DNA of 48,027 nt from Nocardia asiatica NBRC 100129 (GTDB lineage Bacteria > Actinomycetota > Actinomycetes > Mycobacteriales > Mycobacteriaceae), in the NCBI RefSeq assembly GCF_000308415.1, contig NZ_BAFS01000467.1, positions 1 to 48,027 of the forward strand, written 5' to 3'. Below, piece by piece: positions 43,141-48,027 of this stretch. Every line of letters starts with the position of its first letter. Within the stretch, counting starts at the first letter, position 1. Position numbers and translations under genes: made by a program. Under the pieces are notes generated by a model that saw nothing but the letters and a program-made list of their open reading frames with translations, searched no databases and was not told the origin of the DNA.

Positions 43141-44776
43141 CCCGCCGACTGATCGCTGTCCGGAGGCCGCCCTCGGCGTCGTATCCGGCCACGGTCAGCG
43201 TCTTTCCGCTGCGGCGGCTCCACGTCAGCATCAGCGCGTAGGACAGCAGGGGCAGGGCGCCCGCGGGGTTCAGCTCGGTGTCGTTGGCGCGCAATTCGCG
43301 CAACACGACACCGACCAGCTCGGGCAGCACGACCAAACCCTCGACCTCGGCGGGCTTTTCGATCGCCTCGGTCAGCTCCGCGTCGGTCATCGGTACCACC
43401 AGGCTGGTGCTCGTACGGAGAGCCGTGACCAGCTCTGGATACTCGAGGCAGTGACTGTAGAAGTCGGCGCGCAACACGAGGACGACCACCGCGTTGCCGC
43501 CTGCGCCTTCTCCCGCGGCCGCCGAGCACAGCGCGACGATGAAGTCCCGTCGTTCGCCTTCCTCCGAGGTGGTGAAGAGCTCTTCGAACTGATCGACGAC
43601 CAACATGGTGCGACTGTCGTGGCCTCGGCTGGTTCGTGCCGCGGCCACCAGATCGGCGGCGCTGGGTTGCTCAGTGCTGCCGTCGAGCCCCAGCGCTGCG
43701 GCCAACTGCGCCAACGGCCGCTCATCCGGTGTGAACAGCCGCACCCGCCAGCCGCTCGATCCGGGCAGCACCCCCTTCCCGAGCCTCGGTACGACGCCGG
43801 CGCGCAGCAGAGACGACTTTCCGGAGCCGGAGGGACCGAGCACGACCAGCGGGCCGCCCTCGCCGACTTTTCGGCCGATGGACTCGACTACCTCGTCGAT
43901 CGCATCCGAGCGTCCGAAGAAGAAGCGTGCGTCGCCGGATTCGTACGGCTCCAATCCGCGATAGGGACAGCTTGTGCCGTCCTCCCCCACCACAGGCGGC
44001 GGCTGGTCGTCGCCCTTTCCGGCGCCGGTCGGAAAACCGGCGTTCGGTGCGAGGATGAACTGAGCCGACGAGTCGCTGGCGAACTGGCGCGGACGCGGAT
44101 ATCCGCGCTGCGGCAGCCGCCGGTCGAGGCATTCGTAGATGTCGGCCAGGCTCAACCATGGACGACGCGTCGGATCTCCGGTCTCGAGCAGCCGTAACAG
44201 TTCTCCGGTGAATCCCGTGTACGTGTCGCCGGGCTTCGCCAAGGCGGCCTCACTGCGCGCCGCCGCGGACATCACGTAGGTGCCGCGCACCGCGATAGCG
44301 ATGAATGGATCAGCGGCGGTCGCGCTGGGGGCTCCGCTCGCTCGCCCAGCGAAGCAGCAATCCAGTACGATCACCGTCGTGGGAGCTTTCGACCTGCTCA
44401 CCTGATCGCGCACAGTCGCGTAGGACAGTGCGCGATAGGTCAGTTCGTCGACCAGGCTGATGGTGCTCGCGGTCGCGAGGTACAGTTCTCGATCCGGACC
44501 GATCAGACCGTGCCCGGTGAAGTAGACGAACAGCACGCTGGTGGCCAATCTGGCGGCCTCGGTGACAGCCGAGCCGAATTCCGCAGGGTCGGCGGGATCG
44601 TGCAGGACGCGTACCGCGTCCGGATTCACCCCGCACCGATCGACAAGCGCGGCTGCCAACGCGTTCACCGTCCTCGGTATCGCGGGAATCGAGGACAATT
44701 CGGTTCCCGAGTGGCGCCCGGTCCCCACCAGCAGGACACGGGCGCCCTCAGCCGCAAGTCCGCGCGGGTCGATCAT
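43004..44776 (-). CDS. EACC1-associated caspase fused to nSTAND ATPase (propeller lost)
   Basis: 590 residues as read; the first 550 are native-looking. Residues 10-245 are a caspase (C14, metacaspase-like) protease: catalytic His89 in YFTGHGLIG and Cys141 in VLDCCFAG. Residues 270-550 are an nSTAND P-loop ATPase: linker CPYRGLEPYESGDARFFFGR, Walker A GPSGSGKSS (314-322), Walker B MLVVDQFEELF (391-401), and LRADFY. After ISRRAEQMA the frame departs into ~40 unrelated residues, while WD40 sequence starts immediately in another frame; the expected winged-helix/linker is missing. The ATG overlaps the EACC1 stop (ATGA, 44773-44776). Known systems of this type are thought to release a protease on infection or stress, killing the cell. 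Confidence 0.85.
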   Translation of the reverse strand: MIDPRGLAAEGARVLLVGTGRHSGTELSSIPAIPRTVNALAAALVDRCGVNPDAVRVLHDPADPAEFGSAVTEAARLATSVLFVYFTGHGLIGPDRELYLATASTISLVDELTYRALSYATVRDQVSRSKAPTTVIVLDCCFAGRASGAPSATAADPFIAIAVRGTYVMSAAARSEAALAKPGDTYTGFTGELLRLLETGDPTRRPWLSLADIYECLDRRLPQRGYPRPRQFASDSSAQFILAPNAGFPTGAGKGDDQPPPVVGEDGTSCPYRGLEPYESGDARFFFGRSDAIDEVVESIGRKVGEGGPLVVLGPSGSGKSSLLRAGVVPRLGKGVLPGSSGWRVRLFTPDERPLAQLAAALGLDGSTEQPSAADLVAAARTSRGHDSRTMLVVDQFEELFTTSEEGERRDFIVALCSAAAGEGAGGNAVVVLVLRADFYSHCLEYPELVTALRTSTSLVVPMTDAELTEAIEKPAEVEGLVVLPELVGVVLRELRANDTELNPAGALPLLSYALMLTWSRRSGKTLTVAGYDAEGGLRTAISRRAEQMAAFSSPRIRTAGCGSGISPTPDTADRSVRSSAGTNRPRRWH

Positions 44777-45096
44777 CGGCCGGAGTCGCGACCAGGATCC
44801 AATCGCGTTGCCAAGTCGCTGGAAAGCCGCATCAGCTGTTCTGGCGGCAGCCCTCGCAGATTGCGGGCTTCCACTTCCAGCGTGGTTCCGTCCGCGCCGG
44901 TCATCTTCACCACCAGCGATGCGGGTCGCGTGCGTATCCAAGCGACCACCGCGGTGACCAATGCGCCGGCCAGAGCTGCGGCACCACCTTGGCCCAACGC
45001 GACGATCAGCACCTCCTCCACCGCACCGAGTTCACCTTCACCGAGCGGGGCCGCCTGCCGTCGAACCGCACCGCGCAGCTCGTCGACATCGATCAT
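44773..45096 (-). CDS. EACC1-type protein (effector-associated constant component 1)
   Basis: 107 residues: an N-terminal LRGAVRRQAAPLGEGELGAVEEVLIVALGQGGAAALAGALVTAVVAWI (one hydrophobic helix, about 32-52), then a short beta-rich domain SLVVKMTGADGTTLEVEARNLRGLPPEQLMRLSSDL. This organisation (L-G-x-L-x-E-V-L-x-VALG, membrane-like helix, VKVTGxDGxxxEL) is that of the EACC1 proteins described by Aravind and colleagues as the constant partner of variable effectors in actinobacterial conflict systems. Assignment is from memory. Both its ends overlap neighbouring genes by ATGA. It probably tethers or recruits the caspase at the membrane. Confidence 0.75.
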   Translation of the reverse strand: MIDVDELRGAVRRQAAPLGEGELGAVEEVLIVALGQGGAAALAGALVTAVVAWIRTRPASLVVKMTGADGTTLEVEARNLRGLPPEQLMRLSSDLATRLDPGRDSGR

Positions 45097-45293
45097 TCCT
45101 CTTCCAGAGAGCGCAGTTCATCAATGTCGTCCGACGTCACCGCGATGATCAGTTCCATACCATCCTCGACATTTTCAGCCGCCCGCGATCCATCGTGATC
45201 ATCATCCATCGAATTCGGGGGAAGCAGAGGCAGTTCAGTGATATCGCCGGACTGCAGCGGCACTCGCTGCGGGACGATTCCTGGAAGACTCAC
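45093..45293 (-). CDS. small acidic ORF within the conflict operon
   Basis: 66 residues from GTG 45293, one base after the DUF3754 stop, ending in an ATGA overlap with the EACC1 gene; an internal ATG 45209 gives 38 residues. Reads PGIVPQRVPLQSGDITELPL...DDDHDGSRAAENVEDGMELI and TSDDIDELRSLEEE: strongly acidic, probably unstructured or one helix. No family known to me. The tight packing argues that it is translated; it may be an inhibitor, adaptor or leader that couples translation. Confidence 0.55.
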   Translation of the reverse strand: MSLPGIVPQRVPLQSGDITELPLLPPNSMDDDHDGSRAAENVEDGMELIIAVTSDDIDELRSLEEE

Positions 45294-45294
45294 C

Positions 45295-46563
45295 TCAGCC
45301 GGAGACGACCCCGATTCGGCGCGCAGTCGCGGTGTCGCCTGTTTCGGACTGGATACGAAACAGGTTGTCCCAGTGACTGTCCAGCCGCTGTTTCGCCTCG
45401 GTCAGCGGTACCGCCTCCAGCGCGCCGTGCTCGTCCTCGACGAGAATTTCCCACTCTCGGAGCCTGCGAAGCCCGTCGCGGACCCGGAAGTCGAAGGTTG
45501 TCCCCCACTGCCGTCGGAACCACTCCTCGATCTGCTGATCGAGTTCCGCTGCGGTGAGCGGCCGGTCGGCGGTGCGCAGGAAGTGATAGGCGAGGACGGC
45601 CTCCTTCGCCTCCGATTCCTCGGCCGCGCCGAGCAGATGGTGGAACACTCCCGCGTCGTTGTCGAGATTGCGGAAGTAGAGGTGTTCCGACAGCGTCTTC
45701 ATCAACTTGATCTTGCGGTTCTTGAACTTGGAGAACTGGCGCACCAGGTAACCGCCGAAGGCCGCAACTCCGGCGCCGAGGGTGAGCAACGTGGCCTGAT
45801 CCAACCGCACGGATTCCTCGCGCAGCCCGAGCCAGAAGGCCAGCAAGAGCACCAGCGGCCCCAGCGAAGCCACCAGCTTCGTGACGACCACGATGATCCC
45901 CGAGACCACCGCCGGCACCCCGATCAGCAGTTTGTCCAGTGGCCGCATCCGGACCCGAACGCGCGGGTACAGCATCTCGAGGTCGTTCCTCGGGACGTTC
46001 CCGAACAGCTTCAGCAGCACACCGCCGTTGGGCCGATCCGCGACCGCCTCGGGACGCTCGGTGAACGCGATATAGACGAGAACCTTGCCGTAGCTGGTGA
46101 ATTCGACGCTGCGCCGCCGTAGACCGAACAGCCACCTGACTTGTTCCGTGCGCTGTGACACCCCGCGCCGGAAGAACATCGCGGTGTCGATGTCCTCCTC
46201 GTCGAGCTCCAACCGCACTTTCACCAGTGAGTGCTCGGCGAACGCGCGCTCGATCTCGGCGGCATCGATGCGCGTGAAATCCGCCGCCTCGGCCAGCGCG
46301 ACCAGCTCGGCTTCTACGCGCGTCCGTGCCGCCGCCCGGTCCTCGGGAGTAGCGACACGGATGGCTCGTTCATCCTCCGCGGGATCGACCAGATGATAGG
46401 CGTCGAGCACCGCCTCCCCACGCGCGTGGAACTCGTGATGCACCCCCGCCGCCAGCAGCCGCGCGAACTCGGTGAACGATTCACGTTCCGGGTCGGGAAG
46501 CTCGTCGGCGCACAGAGAGATCACCGCGCTCGTACGGAATGGCAGGAAGTGTTCGGCATCCAT
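45295..46563 (-). CDS. DUF3754 / TMEM143-family membrane protein
   Basis: 422 residues from ATG 46563 (AGAGGAG upstream). N-terminal soluble part (MDAEHFLPFRTSAVISLC), central VKVRLELDEEDIDTAMFFRRGVSQRTEQVRWLFG and LKLFGNVPRNDLEMLYPRVRVRMRPLDKLLIGVPA, two membrane helices (about residues 215-260), then FSKFKNRKIKLMKTLSEHLYFRNLDNDAGVFHHLL and a helical C-terminus. The IKLMKTLSEHLYFRNLDNDAG block is the DUF3754 signature, shared with mitochondrial TMEM143. Function unknown in any organism I recall. It is first in the operon with EACC1 and the caspase. Confidence 0.82.
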   Translation of the reverse strand: MDAEHFLPFRTSAVISLCADELPDPERESFTEFARLLAAGVHHEFHARGEAVLDAYHLVDPAEDERAIRVATPEDRAAARTRVEAELVALAEAADFTRIDAAEIERAFAEHSLVKVRLELDEEDIDTAMFFRRGVSQRTEQVRWLFGLRRRSVEFTSYGKVLVYIAFTERPEAVADRPNGGVLLKLFGNVPRNDLEMLYPRVRVRMRPLDKLLIGVPAVVSGIIVVVTKLVASLGPLVLLLAFWLGLREESVRLDQATLLTLGAGVAAFGGYLVRQFSKFKNRKIKLMKTLSEHLYFRNLDNDAGVFHHLLGAAEESEAKEAVLAYHFLRTADRPLTAAELDQQIEEWFRRQWGTTFDFRVRDGLRRLREWEILVEDEHGALEAVPLTEAKQRLDSHWDNLFRIQSETGDTATARRIGVVSG

Positions 46564-46840
46564 CGGCAACTCCTCTCGACGGACCGGACCGTCGGTCACA
46601 ACCCTATGGGGCGGGCGCGGAGGCCGGACGCAGGCGCATGGCGTGGCATGCCGATCTACGCCCGTGGACGAACTGGCGTCGATGTGGATTCGGAAGATGT
46701 CCGCATCGGCGAAGTTCGGCGTCGCGATCCTGGCATAGGCGCACGGTCGGCCTACCGGTTGCGGGCAGAGGTGGCACAGTGCGATGCAGGTAGCTGCAAC
46801 GCACGCGCGAAACCGGCCCGGTGCTGGCAGGATCGGCGCA
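46564..46840. promoter_or_regulatory. divergent promoter region of the conflict operon
   Basis: 277 bases between the DUF3754 gene and the NmrA-like gene. It should carry the operon promoter. No striking repeat seen. Confidence 0.4.
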
Positions 46841-47656
46841 ATGATCCTTGTGACAGGAGCGACCGGCAATGTCGGCGCGGAAGTTGTGCAGGCCCTCGCC
46901 GCCTCCGGAGAGCCGGTACGCGCGCTGATGCGCGATTCCGGGAATGCCGTTGTGCCTCCAGGGGTGGAAGCGGTGGCGGGTGATCTGACGTCACCCGAGA
47001 CCCTGAATTTCGACGGGGTGCGTGCGTTGTTCCTGCTCCCCGGTTATCCGGGGGTCGCGCAGGCAGCCGCGAAGGCGGGCGTCGAACACATCGTGCAGCT
47101 GTCCGGTGTTTCCGCGGGTACCGGCGACACTTCCAATGCGATCACCCGGTACATGATGGCCTCCGAGCAGGAAGTCACCGAATACGCCGCGGCTTGGACC
47201 ATTCTGCGGCCCTGCGCCTTTGCCTCCAATGCCCTGCGCTGGCTGCCCCAACTGCGCGACGGAGATGTGATCCGCGCTTCGTTCCCCCAGGTGCGCACGG
47301 CCGCTCTGGATCCGCAGGACATCGGCGCGGTAGCCGCCGCCGTGCTGCGCGCAAATAGTCATCACGGCGAAATCCTCTGGCCCACAGGGCCGGAGCCCCT
47401 AACACCCGCTGAGCAGGTCGCGATTCTGGCCGGGGTGATCGGCCGCGACCTCACCTGTCAGGGCCTCAGCGACGAGGAGGCGCGGGCCGAGATGCTTCGA
47501 ACCACTCCCCTCGAGTACGTGGACGCCTTCTTCGACTTCTACGTCAACGGGGCCATCGACGAATCCATTGTCCGCCCGACAGTGCAAGAGGTCGTCGGCC
47601 GCGCGCCGCGCACGTTCGAACAGTGGGTCACGGCCCACGCGGACGCCTTCCGCTGA
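46841..47656 (+). CDS. NmrA-like / atypical SDR NAD(P)-binding protein
   Basis: 271 residues from ATG 46841 (MILVTGATGNVGAEVVQAL). Rossmann motif TGATGNVG (residues 5-12), basic NADP-preference region ALMRDSGNA, GDLTSPETL, and IVQLSGVSAGTG; C-terminal half TILRPCAFASNAL and QDIGAVAAAVL. Typical of the azoreductase/NmrA-type SDRs (NAD(P)H:quinone oxidoreductase-like). Redox sensor or reductase; substrate unknown. An earlier ATG 46784 is less likely. Confidence 0.85.
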   Translation: MILVTGATGNVGAEVVQALAASGEPVRALMRDSGNAVVPPGVEAVAGDLTSPETLNFDGVRALFLLPGYPGVAQAAAKAGVEHIVQLSGVSAGTGDTSNAITRYMMASEQEVTEYAAAWTILRPCAFASNALRWLPQLRDGDVIRASFPQVRTAALDPQDIGAVAAAVLRANSHHGEILWPTGPEPLTPAEQVAILAGVIGRDLTCQGLSDEEARAEMLRTTPLEYVDAFFDFYVNGAIDESIVRPTVQEVVGRAPRTFEQWVTAHADAFR

Positions 47657-47888
47657 TCATCGTCATCACCTCCGTGCGTAGCAGAGCACCGCGCATTCGC
47701 CGCCGGGCGGAGAAATCAGAACTTGTGCTCGCCGGCCACTTCGGATGCGATTGCACGCAGGACAGACGGTTCGACAACGGGTAGAGCTGGAAGCGGGACC
47801 TCCCACCTCGCAATTGACCAGGCCGGCGCCAGAGAGCGTTTGCTCCGTCTGCGTACTGACTCTGCGATCGAGACTGCCGGGATGCCGA
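47657..47888. other. intergenic stretch
   Basis: 232 bases between convergent genes; nothing recognised. Confidence 0.4.
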
Positions 47889-48027
47889 TCACCGATTGCG
47901 CCCCCGCAATGCCGCTGCGATCGAGGCTTCGGCGCGGTCGGGATCCGTGGCCACCACTGCGGCCAGCCGAGTGAGCACTACTGCTTGCTGCTGCTGGTCG
48001 GTGATCGCGCCATGTCCAATGGCGGGG
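47889..48027 (-). CDS. partial C-terminus of an unknown protein
   Basis: 46 codons run off the right edge and end at TGA 47889-47891: AIGHGAITDQQQQAVVLTRL, then AAVVATDPDRAEASIAAALRG. A helical, Ala-rich end with coding-like composition. Too short to assign. Confidence 0.4.
   Translation of the reverse strand, partial: PAIGHGAITDQQQQAVVLTRLAAVVATDPDRAEASIAAALRGRNR

Overview
This is a high-GC actinobacterial chromosome segment, most likely Nocardia or a close relative. The evidence is a FAR/AST-like class A beta-lactamase, an lpqS-cysK2 pair in the mycobacterial arrangement, a SulP-carbonic anhydrase fusion like mycobacterial Rv3273, and very high G+C with dense antisense open frames. No rRNA, tRNA, CRISPR array, IS element or phage gene was recognised. 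The identification rests on remembered family features; no database search was run.

Layout. (1) 1-5.9 kb is a metal-related block. A cysK2-like gene lies downstream of an lpqS-like gene. Two MFS exporters and a His-rich probable metal-binding protein follow, and two near-perfect CsoR-type palindromes sit in front of these promoters. The regulator itself is not in the window. (2) 6.4-10.6 kb holds two AraC regulators, an NAD(P)-binding saccharopine-dehydrogenase-like protein, a secreted I36-type peptidase inhibitor and a decayed GNAT gene. (3) 11-15.7 kb holds a DEAD-box helicase with a structured leader, then a beta-lactamase divergent from a LysR regulator that is coupled to a second penicillin-recognising-type hydrolase lacking the class A general-base glutamate. 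(4) 15.7-24.7 kb holds an NDH-2-like oxidoreductase, a class II histone-deacetylase homologue, a phosphotransferase, tandem Pro-rich membrane proteins, and several damaged genes (P450, TetR, unknowns). (5) 25-41 kb is regulator-rich: MarR/old yellow enzyme, a PQQ-propeller membrane protein, three related TetR proteins, a PucR/CdaR regulator, an AarF/UbiB kinase, the SulP-carbonic anhydrase, a second MarR, an SGNH hydrolase with an MFS exporter, and HxlR.

(6) The most interesting region is 41.3-46.6 kb on the minus strand: a tightly coupled operon of a DUF3754 (TMEM143-like) membrane protein, a 66-residue acidic ORF, an EACC1-type protein and a caspase-nSTAND ATPase-WD40 effector. Gene junctions are either ATGA overlaps or a 1-nt gap. 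This is the layout of an NTP-dependent biological conflict (immune or self-killing) module. The effector appears broken between ATPase and propeller by an out-of-frame junction that also removes expected linker sequence.

At least five genes (at about 2963, 19674, 23573, 41424 and 43130) need a frame correction. Three of these fall in short G/C runs, so sequencing or assembly error has to be separated from real gene decay before function is assigned. The right end holds an NmrA-like NAD(P)-binding protein and a partial gene.
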